The notes: generated by a model from the sequence alone, not told the origin. A stretch of 64,000 bases of DNA from Acidiferrobacter thiooxydans (GCF_003333315.1 NZ_PSYR01000001.1:124001-188000); one strand, 5' to 3'; shown: positions 42,386-52,308, counted from the stretch's first letter. A program made the numbers and translations.

Positions 42386-43651
42386 ATGGCAAAGCCCAAG
42401 AACGCGTTTTACGCCCAGTCAGGTGGCGTGACCGCCGTCATCAACGCCTCCGCCTGCGGGGTTATAGAGACGGCGCGCCGGTATAAAGCGAAGATCGGCA
42501 AGGTCTACGCCGGTCGCAACGGGATCATTGGGGCCCTGACCGAGGACTTGATCGACACCAGCAAGGAGTCGGCCGAGGCCATACGCGCTTTGCGTCACAC
42601 CCCGGCCGGGGCCTTCGGCTCATGCCGCTATAAGCTGAAGGGTCTGGAGGAAAACAGGGCCCAGTACGAGCGGCTCATCGAGGTGTTCCGGGCCCATGAT
42701 ATCGGCTACTTCTTTTATAACGGCGGCGGCGATTCCCAGGACACCGCCCATAAGGTCTCCCAGATCGGGGAGCGCCTGGGCTACCCGATCGTATGCGTCG
42801 GGGTGCCGAAGACCGTGGACAATGATTTGCCGTTCACGGATTGCTCCCCGGGGTTCGGGTCGGTGGCCAAGTATGTGGCTGTGTCCATCCGCGAGGCCGC
42901 ATTCGATGTCGCGAGCATGGCCAAGACGTCGACCAAGATCTTCGTGATGGAGGTCATGGGGCGGCACGCCGGGTGGATCGCGGCGGCCGGCGGACTGGCC
43001 GCCGAGAAGAAAGGAGACGCCCCGCACATCATCCTGTTTCCCGAGCGGGTATTCGACGAGGCGGCGTTTCTGGCGCGCGTCGACCTGGTCGTGAAGACCC
43101 ATGGCTATTGCGCCATCGTGGTCTCCGAGGGGGTGAAGGGCAAGAACGGCAAATTCCTGGCCGAGAGCGGTCTTAGGGACGCCTTTGGCCATGCGCAGCT
43201 GGGGGGTGTGGCCCCGGTGATCGCGCAGCTCATCAAGAACAAGCTCGGGTACAAGTACCACTGGGCGGTCGCCGACTATCTGCAGCGCGCCGCGCGCCAC
43301 ATCGCCTCCCGGACCGATGTCGAGCAGGCCTATGCCCTGGGCCGGCGCGCCGTGGAGCTCGCCGTAAAAGGACACAACGCGGTCATGCCCATCATCGTTC
43401 GCACGGCCAATCGTCCGTACAAGTGGGAGCTCGGGGTCGCCAACCTGGCGGATGTCGCCAATGTCGAGAAGAAGATGCCGGAGGACTATATCACCGAGGA
43501 CGGTTTTGGCATCACCCGCAAGTGCCGCACCTATCTCGAGCCCCTCATCCAGGGAGAGGATTATCCGCCGTATAAAAACGGCCTGCCGCACTATGTGCGA
43601 CTGAAGAATGCGCCCGTCAAGAAAAAGCTGGGCGGGGAATTCAAGGTCTAG
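42386..43651 (+). CDS. pfp: Pyrophosphate-dependent 6-phosphofructokinase
   Basis: 421 residues from an ATG with AGGAG 15 nt and GAGAG nearer upstream. NAFYAQSGGVTAVINASACG is the N-terminal phosphate loop. FYNGGGDSQDTAHKV carries Asp where ATP-using enzymes have Gly, and VGVPKTVDNDL has Lys in place of the Gly of PGTIDND; both are the accepted markers of PPi specificity. EVMGRHAGWIAAAGGLA and the fructose-6-phosphate site follow. Reversible, so it can serve glycolysis or gluconeogenesis. Its partner two genes on is a proton-pumping pyrophosphatase, which draws on the same PPi pool. Confidence 0.96.
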   Translation: MAKPKNAFYAQSGGVTAVINASACGVIETARRYKAKIGKVYAGRNGIIGALTEDLIDTSKESAEAIRALRHTPAGAFGSCRYKLKGLEENRAQYERLIEVFRAHDIGYFFYNGGGDSQDTAHKVSQIGERLGYPIVCVGVPKTVDNDLPFTDCSPGFGSVAKYVAVSIREAAFDVASMAKTSTKIFVMEVMGRHAGWIAAAGGLAAEKKGDAPHIILFPERVFDEAAFLARVDLVVKTHGYCAIVVSEGVKGKNGKFLAESGLRDAFGHAQLGGVAPVIAQLIKNKLGYKYHWAVADYLQRAARHIASRTDVEQAYALGRRAVELAVKGHNAVMPIIVRTANRPYKWELGVANLADVANVEKKMPEDYITEDGFGITRKCRTYLEPLIQGEDYPPYKNGLPHYVRLKNAPVKKKLGGEFKV

Positions 43652-43653
43652 CC

Positions 43654-43869
43654 ATGACAATTGACAAGGCCCGCGAACTCTTGCAGGTGCAAGCTGGCTT
43701 CGGGGGCTTTTATAACGGAAATGCGGCCAAGCTCATACTCTCGGAGGTCTTCCGAGAGCATGGTCAGGCTGCGGTCGACGGCTTGATCCGCGAAGTCGGA
43801 TTGGACCGCGTCTTTGGGTTCGAGCCGGGGACCCGGTTCGAGGGAGGGTTGGCGCTGAAGAAGCCATAA
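43654..43869 (+). CDS. Small hypothetical protein between pfp and hppA
   Basis: 71 residues, starting 2 bp after the pfp stop. TIDKARELLQVQAGFGGFYN, NAAKLILSEVFREHGQAAVD, LIREVGLDRVFGFEPGT: helical, neutral, no signal peptide. Codon use resembles its neighbours. The tight spacing and intact frame argue for a real gene. No family recognised. A regulatory or stabilising partner of PPi-PFK is possible but unsupported. Confidence 0.7.
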   Translation: MTIDKARELLQVQAGFGGFYNGNAAKLILSEVFREHGQAAVDGLIREVGLDRVFGFEPGTRFEGGLALKKP

Positions 43870-43933
43870 CATGAACAGGCGCCCGCCCCAGGCAGTGCAC
43901 AATTTTCAGTTGTCATCCTAGGGGAGCCATAGC

Positions 43934-45982
43934 ATGTCTATCGATCTTGCGGTCGTGTTCGTTTGTGCCCTGTTGGCGTTATTTTACGGGGGGGTTTCCA
44001 TTCTGTGGGTCATGAAGCAGCCGACTGGTACGGCGCGTATGGTGGAGATCGCGCACGCCATCCAGGAGGGGGCTCAGGCCTATCTGAATCGCCAGTACCG
44101 CACGATTGGACTGGTCGGCGTCATTCTCTTCATTCTGCTCTTCGTTTTCCTGCAGCATCTTACGGCCATAGGGTTTGCGATCGGCGCCATCCTGTCCGGA
44201 CTTGCCGGTTATATCGGTATGAACGTCTCGGTCCGGTCGAACGTGCGTACGGCGGCCGCCGCCTCGGGCGGGATCAATGCCGCGTTGCGCGTGGCCTTTC
44301 GTGGCGGGGCGATCACTGGGCTTTTGGTGGTCGGCCTCGGCCTTTTGGGGGTGGCCGGCTACTTCGCCGTGTTGCGCGCGCTCGCACCCGCCTCCGGCCA
44401 TATAGACGTCTCGCCGCTCGTGGGGCTTGCCTTCGGAGGGTCTCTGATCTCGATCTTCGCGCGCTTAGGGGGCGGAATCTTCACCAAGGGGGCCGATGTC
44501 GGCGCCGATCTTGTCGGCAAGGTCGAGGCCGGCATACCCGAGGATGACCCGCGTAATCCCGCGGTCATCGCCGACAACGTCGGGGATAACGTCGGGGATT
44601 GCGCGGGCATGGCCGCGGATCTCTTCGAGACCTATGCCGTCACCGTCGTCGCTACCTTGCTGCTCGGCCATCTGGATTTCCCGGGCTTTCATGGGGCCTT
44701 GATCTATCCGCTGGCCCTGGGCGCCGCCTCCATAGTCGCCTCGATCATCGGCACGTGGTTTGTAAGGGCGCGCGAGGGCGGCAAGATCATGAACGCCCTC
44801 TATCGCGGCCTCATCGTCACCGGCGTCATTGCCGCCGCGCTTTTTTACCCCGTCACGCGCTGGCTCATGCACGGCATCACCGCCCATACGGCGGCCGGCG
44901 CGCCGCTCACGGTCAGTGACATTTACTATTCGGCGTTGACCGGGCTTCTGGTCACGGGCCTGCTGGTCGTCATCACCGAGTACTATACGGCGACCGAATA
45001 CAAACCGGTGCGCTATATCGCTCAGGCCTCCACGACCGGTCATGGCACGAACGTCATCGCCGGGCTTGCGGTCTCCATGAAGGCGACCGCCGCCCCGGTG
45101 CTCGTGATCTGTGCGGGCATAGGTCTTGCCTACCATCTCGCCGGGCTCTACGGCATAGCGGTTGCGGCCAGCGCCATGTTGTCACTGGCCGGCATGATTA
45201 TCGCGCTCGATGCCTATGGTCCGATCACCGACAATGCCGGCGGCATCGCCGAGATGGCCAATCTCCCGCCCGCCGTGCGCGCCGTGACCGACCCGCTCGA
45301 TGCGGTCGGCAACACCACCAAGGCGGTCACCAAGGGTTACGCCATCGGATCCGCGGGGCTCGCGGCGCTCGTGCTATTTTCGGACTTCACGCATGAGCTG
45401 ACGGCGCGCACGGGTCGAGTACTCGCCTTCGATCTCTCCAACCACATGGTGATTATCGGCCTGTTCCTTGGCGGGCTCATCCCCTACCTCTTTGGCGCCA
45501 TGGCCATGGAGGCGGTGGGCCGGGCGGCGGGCTCGGTCGTCATCGAGGTGCGCCGCCAGTTCAAGGAGATCCCGGGCATCATGGAGGGCACGGCGCGGCC
45601 CGACTACTCGCGCGCGGTCGATATGCTCACCAAGGCCGCGATCCGCGAGATGATCATCCCCTCGTTGCTGCCGGTCCTGGTGCCGGTCGTAGTCGGGGTA
45701 GTGCTCGGCGCCCAGGCCCTGGGCGGGGTCTTGATGGGCACCATCGTCACGGGGCTTTTCGTGGCGATCTCCATGACCACCGGCGGTGGCGCCTGGGACA
45801 ATGCCAAGAAGTACATCGAAGACAACCACTTCGGAGGCAAGGGTTCGGAGGCCCACAAGGCGGCGGTCACCGGTGACACGGTCGGCGACCCGTACAAGGA
45901 CACGGCGGGACCGGCGGTCAACCCGATGATCAAGATCATCAATATCGTCGCGCTCTTGCTGGTACCCCTGCTCCATCTGTGA
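43934..45982 (+). CDS. hppA: Membrane-bound proton-pumping pyrophosphatase, K+-independent type
   Basis: 682 residues, about 15-16 transmembrane helices. PPi-binding signature [20 protein letters not shown], then [19 protein letters not shown] and the late [20 protein letters not shown]. At the residue that decides potassium dependence the sequence reads [16 protein letters not shown], with Lys instead of Ala, which indicates the K+-independent H+-PPase class. Couples PPi hydrolysis to proton export, or makes PPi from the proton gradient. With pfp it suggests that PPi serves as an energy currency. Confidence 0.97.
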   Translation: MSIDLAVVFVCALLALFYGGVSILWVMKQPTGTARMVEIAHAIQEGAQAYLNRQYRTIGLVGVILFILLFVFLQHLTAIGFAIGAILSGLAGYIGMNVSVRSNVRTAAAASGGINAALRVAFRGGAITGLLVVGLGLLGVAGYFAVLRALAPASGHIDVSPLVGLAFGGSLISIFARLGGGIFTKGADVGADLVGKVEAGIPEDDPRNPAVIADNVGDNVGDCAGMAADLFETYAVTVVATLLLGHLDFPGFHGALIYPLALGAASIVASIIGTWFVRAREGGKIMNALYRGLIVTGVIAAALFYPVTRWLMHGITAHTAAGAPLTVSDIYYSALTGLLVTGLLVVITEYYTATEYKPVRYIAQASTTGHGTNVIAGLAVSMKATAAPVLVICAGIGLAYHLAGLYGIAVAASAMLSLAGMIIALDAYGPITDNAGGIAEMANLPPAVRAVTDPLDAVGNTTKAVTKGYAIGSAGLAALVLFSDFTHELTARTGRVLAFDLSNHMVIIGLFLGGLIPYLFGAMAMEAVGRAAGSVVIEVRRQFKEIPGIMEGTARPDYSRAVDMLTKAAIREMIIPSLLPVLVPVVVGVVLGAQALGGVLMGTIVTGLFVAISMTTGGGAWDNAKKYIEDNHFGGKGSEAHKAAVTGDTVGDPYKDTAGPAVNPMIKIINIVALLLVPLLHL

Positions 45983-45992
45983 GGCGCGGGAT

Positions 45993-46020
45993 CCCCGGGG
46001 GCTATTGTCCGCCCCCGGGG
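45993..46020 (+). terminator. Hairpin downstream of hppA
   Basis: CCCCGGGGGC (45993-46002) and GCCCCCGGGG (46011-46020) pair fully around an 8-nt loop, 10 bp after the hppA stop. No T-run. Confidence 0.5.
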
Positions 46021-46082
46021 CTCGTGGGCGGGCCTTGCCCACCGTGATCCGCCCCGATCGAGATGTCGGCGTTTGCGGAAAT

Positions 46083-46091
46083 TGCTAGACT
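46083..46091 (+). promoter_or_regulatory. Candidate extended -10 of the phosphoesterase gene (leaderless)
   Basis: TGC-TAGACT forms an extended -10 whose last base is 6 nt before the ATG at 46098. No Shine-Dalgarno and no clear -35, as expected for an extended -10 promoter. Confidence 0.35.
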
Positions 46092-46097
46092 GGGCGC

Positions 46098-46622
46098 ATG
46101 AAGATCTGCATCGTCTCCGACAGCCACGACAATCGCGAACTCCTGAACGCCGCCGTAGCCGAGGCCAAGTCCCTCGGGGCCGAGGCCGTGCTCCATTGTG
46201 GCGACATCGTCGCGCCGAGCACGCTGCGCACCCTGCGCCGCCATGCCCTGCCCATCCACGCGATCCACGGGAACAATGCCGGCGATACCTTCCATATGTC
46301 GCGGTTGGGTCAGGAATCCGAGGCCTTTGTGCGTTACTACGGACAGGATGCCGACATCGGGCTGGCCGGACGGCGCGTGTTTCTCGTGCATTATCCGCAC
46401 TACGCCTATGCGCTTGCGTGCACCGGCGACTGGGACATCGTCTGCTGCGGCCATGATCATGTGGCCGAGGTCAAATCGGTCCCCAACGTGAAGGGTGGCA
46501 GGACCGCCATGGTGAATCCCGGGACCGTGGGGGGCGTGGGGGCGGCGGCCACCTATGTCATGGCGGATCTCGAACACATGTCCTTTGCTATCCGCGAGGT
46601 GCCGCCGCCCAAACCGCGTTAA
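46098..46622 (+). CDS. YfcE/MJ0936-type metallophosphoesterase
   Basis: 174 residues. Calcineurin-like phosphoesterase motifs in order: VSDSHDNRELL (DxH), LHCGDIVAP (GD), IHGNNAGD (GNxx(D)), and the C-terminal CCGHDHVAEV (GHxH-like) plus VNPGTVGG. Predicted dinuclear-metal phosphodiesterase of the YfcE/MJ0936 family; physiological substrate unknown. It is convergent with the cytochrome gene; the stop codons overlap inside a palindrome. Confidence 0.93.
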   Translation: MKICIVSDSHDNRELLNAAVAEAKSLGAEAVLHCGDIVAPSTLRTLRRHALPIHAIHGNNAGDTFHMSRLGQESEAFVRYYGQDADIGLAGRRVFLVHYPHYAYALACTGDWDIVCCGHDHVAEVKSVPNVKGGRTAMVNPGTVGGVGAAATYVMADLEHMSFAIREVPPPKPR

Positions 46623-46630
46623 CGCGGTTT
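46611..46630. terminator. Bidirectional hairpin shared by two convergent genes
   Basis: AAACCGCGTT-AACGCGGTTT is a perfect 20-bp palindrome formed by the last codons of both convergent genes; the two stop codons overlap at its centre (46619-46622). It can terminate or stabilise both transcripts, but no T-tract follows on either strand. Confidence 0.55.
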
Positions 46631-47074
46631 GCCGCCGATCATGATGCGCTGGCCATGCGCGAGTGAACCGAGATAGCTCACGAGGTCGGCCATCGTCTGG
46701 CTGCCGTAGGCGGGCGGATGACCCATGAGGCCGTTCGCGACGCAATGGCGGATCTGGGTCTCCAGGGTGATCACCTTATGCAGCTTCGGGCTATAGCGCG
46801 GGAAGATGGCGGCGGCATTGACGAGGCTCGGGATGCGCTTGCCGTTGGGCAGGCGGCCCATGACGCGTCCGCCATCGATATGGCAGCTGGAGCAGGTGGT
46901 GTGTCGTCCATGGAAGCTTGGCTCATGGCTGCCGAAGCTGTCGGTATTGAAGATGTGCGCCCCTTTCTTGACGGCCTGCGACAGGGCGACAGAAGCGGGG
47001 GATGCGAAGGCGGTCGTGGCCAGTCCCAGGGCGATCACGCCCACGAGTATCCTGATGCGGGGTTGATTTATCAT
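46619..47074 (-). CDS. Periplasmic monohaem cytochrome c
   Basis: 151 residues from an ATG with GGAG about 8 nt upstream; the frame extends 22 codons further but that part is unlikely. The signal peptide ends near TTAFASPA. One haem motif, CSSCH, follows KKGAHIFNTDSFGSHEPSFH. IPSLVNAAAIFPRYSPKLHK and THETQIRHC-like LETQIRHCVANGLMGHPPAY with a late methionine suggest a class I type with Met (or His) as sixth ligand. An extra cysteine (QIRHC) might form a disulfide or a thiolate ligand. Electron carrier or subunit of a sulfur-oxidising complex; partner not visible. Confidence 0.85.
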   Translation of the reverse strand: MINQPRIRILVGVIALGLATTAFASPASVALSQAVKKGAHIFNTDSFGSHEPSFHGRHTTCSSCHIDGGRVMGRLPNGKRIPSLVNAAAIFPRYSPKLHKVITLETQIRHCVANGLMGHPPAYGSQTMADLVSYLGSLAHGQRIMIGGKPR

Positions 47075-47243
47075 TGTTGAGGCTCCATCCATCGGTTTTT
47101 TTGAGGCCTCTAGCGTAGCGAACGCCGATAAGCGGCGCAACCGCCCCGATTCCGTTGGAAAAGGCCCACCTGTGCCGCCACCCCGTCTGCCTTATGCGGC
47201 CCATATGTGCTACCCTGCCGCGCAAATCCAAATGCCGTCCGCC

Positions 47244-48920
47244 ATGTCTTCGACACCCAATACCGCGCGCCCAACCCACCGCTGGCTGCCCGATGTCATT
47301 CTCGTCACGTTCGTGGCGGCGCTGCTCTTTGGCATCATGCTCGGGACCCGCGAGCTCGGTGTGCCCGATGAGGCCCGCTACTCGGAGATTCCGCGGGAGA
47401 TGGTCGCGACCGGTCATTACATCACGCCGCGACTCGATGGCGTGTTGTATTTCGAGAAACCGCCACTTTTTTATTGGCTGCAAACCGTCTCCATCCATCT
47501 GTTTGGCCTCGGCCAGTGGTCTATGCGTTTCTGGACCGCGTTCTTCGCGGTACTGGGCTGTGTGGCGGTCTATATCACCGGCCGCGCGCTCTACAATCGG
47601 CGTACCGGCCTTATGTCGGCCATGGTCCTTGGGACCTCGCTGCTTTATTTCGGAATGGGGCATGTCGTCACGCTCGACATGACTGTCTCGGTGCTCCTCT
47701 CTCTGAGCCTTTTCACCTTCATGCTGGCAAACCGCGCCCCCCCTGGCCGGACGCGGCGCCTGGGGATGTGGGGGGCCTTTTTGTGGGCGGCGTTGGCAAC
47801 ACTCACCAAGGGTCTGATCGGCATCGTCTTCCCGATGATGGCCATTGGCCTCTGGATCATCGCCCTCTGGGACTGGTCGATCCTAAAGCGCATGTATCTG
47901 CCGAGCGGATTCGCGCTCTTTTTCCTCGTGGCCGCGCCCTGGCACATCCTGATGCAGTTGAAGCACCCCACCTTCCTGCACTACTACTTCGTTCGCCAGC
48001 ATTTTGAGCGTTACCTCACCCACGTCGCGCACCGCTATCAGCCGTTCTGGTATTTCCTGCCGGTCCTGCTTGCGGGGATCCTGCCGTGGACCGCCTTCAT
48101 CGTCCAGACCGCGCGGTTCCACCTGGGGTTCGCCTGGCGCGACCGCCGTCGCCACGCCGAGACCCTGTTGCTCGTGATCTGGGTGGTCTCGATATTCGCG
48201 TTCTTCTCGGCCTCCGACTCCAAGCTCGTCCCCTATATCCTGCCGGTGTTCCCGCCGCTTGCCATCCTCATCGGCCGCTATCTCGATCACCGCTGGGACC
48301 GGGCCCTTGGACGCGGCGACCGCTGGGCGTTCCGCGCGATCGCGCCGGTTGGCGTGGCGCTCGGTGCGGCCGCGGCCTTCATCGTCCCGGCGACGCGACC
48401 CAGTCTCGAGCCGCACACCATGGCCATCGCCATGGCCTTGCTGGGCGCCACCCTAGCCTTGACCGCCATCGCCAGCGCCTGGGCCGGCCTCCGGCGGGGC
48501 TTTGCCGCCGGGGTCATCGTGCTGACCGTCGGCTTTAGCGTCTTTCTGCTCGGCGTCAATGCCTCCGCACCCTATCTCGATACGCGCACGGTCAAGGCCT
48601 TGGTCCTGAAGCTGCGCCCGCGCCTTACCCCTCATGCGATCGTCGCGTGTTACGGCTGGTACTACCAGGACGTGCCGTTCTATCTGCGTCGCCGTGTCGA
48701 GGTGGTGAACTACAAGGGCGAGCTCGGTTACGGCGCGACCCTCGAAAAGACCCCTTGGATCATGCGTGGCCCGGCATTCTGGCGGCAGTGGAACAGCGGC
48801 CGCACGGTGTATATGGTGACAAGCCGCGCGACCTATCAGCGGCTGCGTCAGCGCGGCATCCGCATGTACATGGTGGCGCAGAACGCCTTCAACGTCGTTG
48901 TCGGCAACAAGGCCCCCTGA
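47244..48920 (+). CDS. arnT: Undecaprenyl-phosphate-L-Ara4N : lipid A transferase ArnT
   Basis: Glycosyltransferase of the PMT (GT83) family that moves 4-amino-4-deoxy-L-arabinose onto lipid A in the periplasm. N-terminal LGVPDEARYSEIPREMVATG contains the catalytic Asp-Glu pair; YFEKPPLFYWL is the next family segment; a dozen hydrophobic helices follow and the C-terminal 100 residues form the periplasmic domain. I start at MSSTPNTARPTHRWLPD (558 residues) because the first helix begins soon after; in-frame starts at 47172 (GTG, with AAGG), 47205 and 47232 are alternatives. First gene of the arn operon. Confidence 0.92.
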   Translation: MSSTPNTARPTHRWLPDVILVTFVAALLFGIMLGTRELGVPDEARYSEIPREMVATGHYITPRLDGVLYFEKPPLFYWLQTVSIHLFGLGQWSMRFWTAFFAVLGCVAVYITGRALYNRRTGLMSAMVLGTSLLYFGMGHVVTLDMTVSVLLSLSLFTFMLANRAPPGRTRRLGMWGAFLWAALATLTKGLIGIVFPMMAIGLWIIALWDWSILKRMYLPSGFALFFLVAAPWHILMQLKHPTFLHYYFVRQHFERYLTHVAHRYQPFWYFLPVLLAGILPWTAFIVQTARFHLGFAWRDRRRHAETLLLVIWVVSIFAFFSASDSKLVPYILPVFPPLAILIGRYLDHRWDRALGRGDRWAFRAIAPVGVALGAAAAFIVPATRPSLEPHTMAIAMALLGATLALTAIASAWAGLRRGFAAGVIVLTVGFSVFLLGVNASAPYLDTRTVKALVLKLRPRLTPHAIVACYGWYYQDVPFYLRRRVEVVNYKGELGYGATLEKTPWIMRGPAFWRQWNSGRTVYMVTSRATYQRLRQRGIRMYMVAQNAFNVVVGNKAP

Positions 48921-48922
48921 CC

Positions 48923-49288
48923 ATGCGCTATCTGCCGCTCATCCTGTTCGGCGTATTCCTGAACGCCGCGGCCCAGCTCGTATTGAAGGAGGGCATGCGG
49001 CGCATCGGCTATTTCACCTTCGACTGGGCCAATATCATCCCCATCGGCCTGCGCATCGCCTTCAATCCGTTCGTGTTCGCGGGGCTTGTGATCTATGTTA
49101 TAAGCTTCGTCATTTGGCTATTGGTGCTGTCGCGCGTCCAGGTCAGCTTCGCCTACCCCATGCTGAGCCTTGGCTATATCATGAACGCGGTGGCGGCCTA
49201 CTATCTCTTTCAGGAGGCGCTGACGCCGGTACGGCTTGCCGGGATCGGCGTCATCATCCTCGGCACTTACCTCATCACAAGGAGCTGA
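48923..49288 (+). CDS. arnE: ArnE/F-like SMR-family flippase subunit
   Basis: 121 residues, four transmembrane helices (LILFGVFLNAAAQLVLKEGM, FNPFVFAGLVIYVISFVIWL, FAYPMLSLGYIMNAVAAYYL, LAGIGVIILGTYLITRS). Matches the small EamA/SMR proteins that flip undecaprenyl-phosphate-Ara4N (ArnE/ArnF). Only one such gene is present, so a homodimer may replace the ArnE-ArnF pair. It is 2 bp after arnT and 1 bp before arnB. Confidence 0.85.
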   Translation: MRYLPLILFGVFLNAAAQLVLKEGMRRIGYFTFDWANIIPIGLRIAFNPFVFAGLVIYVISFVIWLLVLSRVQVSFAYPMLSLGYIMNAVAAYYLFQEALTPVRLAGIGVIILGTYLITRS

Positions 49289-49289
49289 C

Positions 49290-50456
49290 ATGAGCGATTT
49301 CGAGGGCGATTTTCTCCCCTTCTCGCGCCCGACCTTGAGCGAGGAAGCGATTGCCGAGGTCGTAGCCTGTCTGCGCTCGGGCTGGATTACCACAGGACCC
49401 CGCGTCAAGCGGTTCGAGGAGGCCCTCAAGGCCTATACGGGTGGGGCCTTTGCGTTGGCCTTGTCGTCGGCGACCGCCGGTCTGCATCTGACGCTCGCCG
49501 CCCTGCGCCTGGTCCCGGGCGAGGAGGTGATCACCTCCCCCATGACCTTTGCCGCGACGTTGAACACTATCGTCATCGCCGGCGGCCGACCGGTGCTCGT
49601 CGATGTCGAGCGCGATGGCTACAACATCGACGTCGGCCGCATCGAGGCGGCCATCACGCCGCGCACGCGCGCCATCGTGCCGGTCCATTTCGCCGGGGTA
49701 CCCGTGGACCTCGATCCCTTGTATGCGCTGGCCCACCGGCATGGCCTGCGGGTGATCGAAGACGCCGCGCACGCCATAGGGGCCGAATACAAGGATCGGC
49801 GCATCGGCGCCTTCGGCGACACGCAGGTATTCAGTTTTCATCCCAACAAGAACATTACGACGGGCGAAGGCGGGGCCGTCATGACATCCGATGAGGGCCT
49901 GGCCGCGGACGTCGCCCTGGCGCGTTTTCACGGCATGGACCGGGAGGCCTGGAATCGCTTCGGCAAGCAGGGGTCTGCGCACTACGAGATCATAGCGCCC
50001 GGGTTCAAATACAACATGATGGACATGCAGGCGGCACTCGGCCTGCACCAGCTCCCGGCCCTTGATGACTTCATCCGTCGCCGCACCGAGCTTGCCGAGC
50101 GTTACCGCAAGCATCTCGCCGACTGGCCGCAATGGGAGCTACCGGCCGCGCCGCGCTATGATCATCGCCCGGCCTGGCATCTGTTCGCGCCGCTTTTGAA
50201 CGTGGAGGCCGCAGGCATGGACCGCGAGCGCTTCATGGCCGAGATGAAGGCACGCAATATCGGCACGGCCATTCATTACCGCGCGGCCCACCTCTACCCC
50301 TATTATAGGGACCGCTACGGGTATCGGCTCGGCGATTTCCCGCGCGCCGAACGCATCTCCGAGCGCATCGTGAGCCTGCCGTTGTTTCCCGCCATGACGG
50401 ACGCCGATCAGGACCGCGTGATCGCGGCTATGGCCGACGTCTTTGCCCGGGCCTGA
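49290..50456 (+). CDS. arnB: UDP-Ara4O aminotransferase ArnB
   Basis: 388 residues from an ATG with AAGGAG upstream. PLP-dependent sugar aminotransferase (DegT/DnrJ/EryC1): FSRPTLSEEAIAEVVACL at the start, SSATAGLHLTLAAL, VIEDAAHAIGAEYK and the PLP-lysine in FSFHPNKNITTGEGG. It converts the 4-keto intermediate made by the ArnA dehydrogenase into UDP-L-Ara4N. Third gene of the arn operon. Confidence 0.96.
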   Translation: MSDFEGDFLPFSRPTLSEEAIAEVVACLRSGWITTGPRVKRFEEALKAYTGGAFALALSSATAGLHLTLAALRLVPGEEVITSPMTFAATLNTIVIAGGRPVLVDVERDGYNIDVGRIEAAITPRTRAIVPVHFAGVPVDLDPLYALAHRHGLRVIEDAAHAIGAEYKDRRIGAFGDTQVFSFHPNKNITTGEGGAVMTSDEGLAADVALARFHGMDREAWNRFGKQGSAHYEIIAPGFKYNMMDMQAALGLHQLPALDDFIRRRTELAERYRKHLADWPQWELPAAPRYDHRPAWHLFAPLLNVEAAGMDRERFMAEMKARNIGTAIHYRAAHLYPYYRDRYGYRLGDFPRAERISERIVSLPLFPAMTDADQDRVIAAMADVFARA

Positions 50457-50459
50457 TCC

Positions 50460-51401
50460 ATGCGTCCGTATGTGAGCGCAGTGATCCCCGTCTTTAACGA
50501 GGAGGAGAACCTAAGGCCGCTCTTCGAGCGCCTCGTGGCGGTGCTGGATGCCATGGGACGGCCCTACGAGATCGTGTTTACAAACGACGGCAGCGCCGAC
50601 CGCTCCGGCGAGATCTTGCGGGAACTCCACGCGCAGCGCCCCGCGCAGGTGCGGGTCATCGATTTCAACGGCAACTTCGGCCAGCATATGGCCATCATGG
50701 CGGCCTTCGAGTACGTGCGTGGCGATGTCATCGTGACCCTGGATGCCGACCTCCAGAACCCGCCCGAGGATATCCCGCGCCTCATCGAGAAGATCGAGCA
50801 GGGCTTCGATGTCGTCGGTGGTTACCGGCGCGACCGCCAGGATACCTGGTTTAGGCGCAATGCCTCACGGCTTATCAACATGATACGGGCACGCATCACG
50901 CGTATCGAAATGCGCGACCAGGGCTGCATGCTGCGCGCCTACCGGCGGCACATTGTCGACAGTATCGCGACGAGCGGCGAGGTCTCCACCTTCATCCCGG
51001 CGCTCGCCTATAACTTCGCGGCCAATCCGACCGAGATCGAGGTATCCCATGCGCCGCGCGCCGCCGGCCACTCGAAGTATCATATCTACAACCTTCTGCG
51101 GTTGAACTTCGATCTCATGACCGGCTTTTCGCTGGTACCGCTGCAGGTCTTCACCATGCTCGGCTTCGCGGTATCGCTTTTGAGCGCCATCCTCGTGGTC
51201 TATCTCCTTTTGCAGCGTATCTTTATCGGACCCGAGGTCCAGGGCGTCTTCACGCTGTTTGGCATCATGTATTTCCTTGTGGGCCTCGGGATCTTCGGCC
51301 TCGGGATCATCGGCGAGTATATCGGGCGGATCTATCTCGAGGTCCGCAAGCGCCCGCGTTTCGTGATCCGCGAGGTCGTTCAGGCCATCGATGACCAGTA
51401 G
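50460..51401 (+). CDS. arnC: Undecaprenyl-phosphate Ara4FN transferase ArnC
   Basis: 313 residues. GT2 fold: SAVIPVFNEEENLRPLFERL, DGSADRS, TLDADLQNPPEDIP (DxD), then EMRDQGCMLRAYRRHIVDSI, and two C-terminal transmembrane helices (FTMLGFAVSLLSAILVVYLL, FGIMYFLVGLGIFGLGIIGE) that anchor it to the inner membrane. Transfers formylated Ara4N to undecaprenyl phosphate. Its 3' end overlaps the formyltransferase gene by 11 bp. Confidence 0.96.
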   Translation: MRPYVSAVIPVFNEEENLRPLFERLVAVLDAMGRPYEIVFTNDGSADRSGEILRELHAQRPAQVRVIDFNGNFGQHMAIMAAFEYVRGDVIVTLDADLQNPPEDIPRLIEKIEQGFDVVGGYRRDRQDTWFRRNASRLINMIRARITRIEMRDQGCMLRAYRRHIVDSIATSGEVSTFIPALAYNFAANPTEIEVSHAPRAAGHSKYHIYNLLRLNFDLMTGFSLVPLQVFTMLGFAVSLLSAILVVYLLLQRIFIGPEVQGVFTLFGIMYFLVGLGIFGLGIIGEYIGRIYLEVRKRPRFVIREVVQAIDDQ

Positions 51402-52308
51402 CCCACAGGTTATCGTTTTTGGTTATCACGAGGTCGGCTACCGCTGCCTTGAGTGGCTGCTGTCACGCGGCGTCTCTGTCCCGGTGGTCTTTACCCACGA
51501 GGATGATGCCCGCGAGCGGATCTGGTTTCGATCGGTCGCCGGTCTCGCGCGCGATGCCGGAGTGCCGGTCCTCACCCCCTCGTCCTTGAAAGACCCGGCG
51601 ATCGTCGCGCGGATTTCCGAATGGCGTCCGGATGTGCTCTACTCGTTCTATTACCGAAACATGATCCCGCGCGAGATCCTCGCGATTCCGCGCTACGGCG
51701 CCTTCAATATGCATGGATCGTTATTGCCGCGGTACCGCGGGCGGGTGCCCATCAATTGGGCGATCATCCACGGCGAACGGGAGACCGGCGCGACCCTCCA
51801 TCATATGGTCGCGCGCGCCGATGCCGGTGATATAGTCGATCAAGAGGCCTGTCCTATCGGCCCCGACGACACCGCTTACGACGTGTTTCTGAAGGTGACG
51901 GAGGCGGCGGTCACGGTGCTCGCGCGCAGCCACGACGCCATCATCGCCGGCCGTGCGCCGCGCCGCCCGCAGGATGAGAGTCGGGCGACCACCTTTGGCG
52001 GCAGGGGACCGGAGGATGGGCGCATAGACTGGGATCGTGACGCGGTGTCGGTCTTCAATTTCGTGCGCGCGCTCACCGAGCCCTATCCCGGGGCCTTCAG
52101 CGCGCTGCGTGGGGCGCGCTTTCGGGTCTGGTGGGGTCGGCCGGTCGTGCTCGCCCCCGGGGACCGCAAGCCCGCGGGGTGTGTCGTCTCCGTGGAGCCG
52201 CTCATCGTGGCGACCCGCGATGGGGGGTTTCGGGTGGACAGGCTCGAGTGGGCTGAGCCGGATGCCCCCGGACGCCGGGATTTCATCATTGGGGAGCGCG
52301 TCGGCTGA
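51391..52308 (+). CDS. UDP-L-Ara4N formyltransferase (stand-alone ArnA N-terminal domain)
   Basis: 305 residues matching the N-terminal half of E. coli Arn[41 protein letters not shown] (Asn, His catalytic site), [19 protein letters not shown] and the C-terminal [10 protein letters not shown] subdomain. Formylates UDP-L-Ara4N with 10-formyl-THF. In enterobacteria this is fused to the decarboxylase; here the next gene supplies that half, so ArnA is split. Confidence 0.93.
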   Translation: MTSSPQVIVFGYHEVGYRCLEWLLSRGVSVPVVFTHEDDARERIWFRSVAGLARDAGVPVLTPSSLKDPAIVARISEWRPDVLYSFYYRNMIPREILAIPRYGAFNMHGSLLPRYRGRVPINWAIIHGERETGATLHHMVARADAGDIVDQEACPIGPDDTAYDVFLKVTEAAVTVLARSHDAIIAGRAPRRPQDESRATTFGGRGPEDGRIDWDRDAVSVFNFVRALTEPYPGAFSALRGARFRVWWGRPVVLAPGDRKPAGCVVSVEPLIVATRDGGFRVDRLEWAEPDAPGRRDFIIGERVG

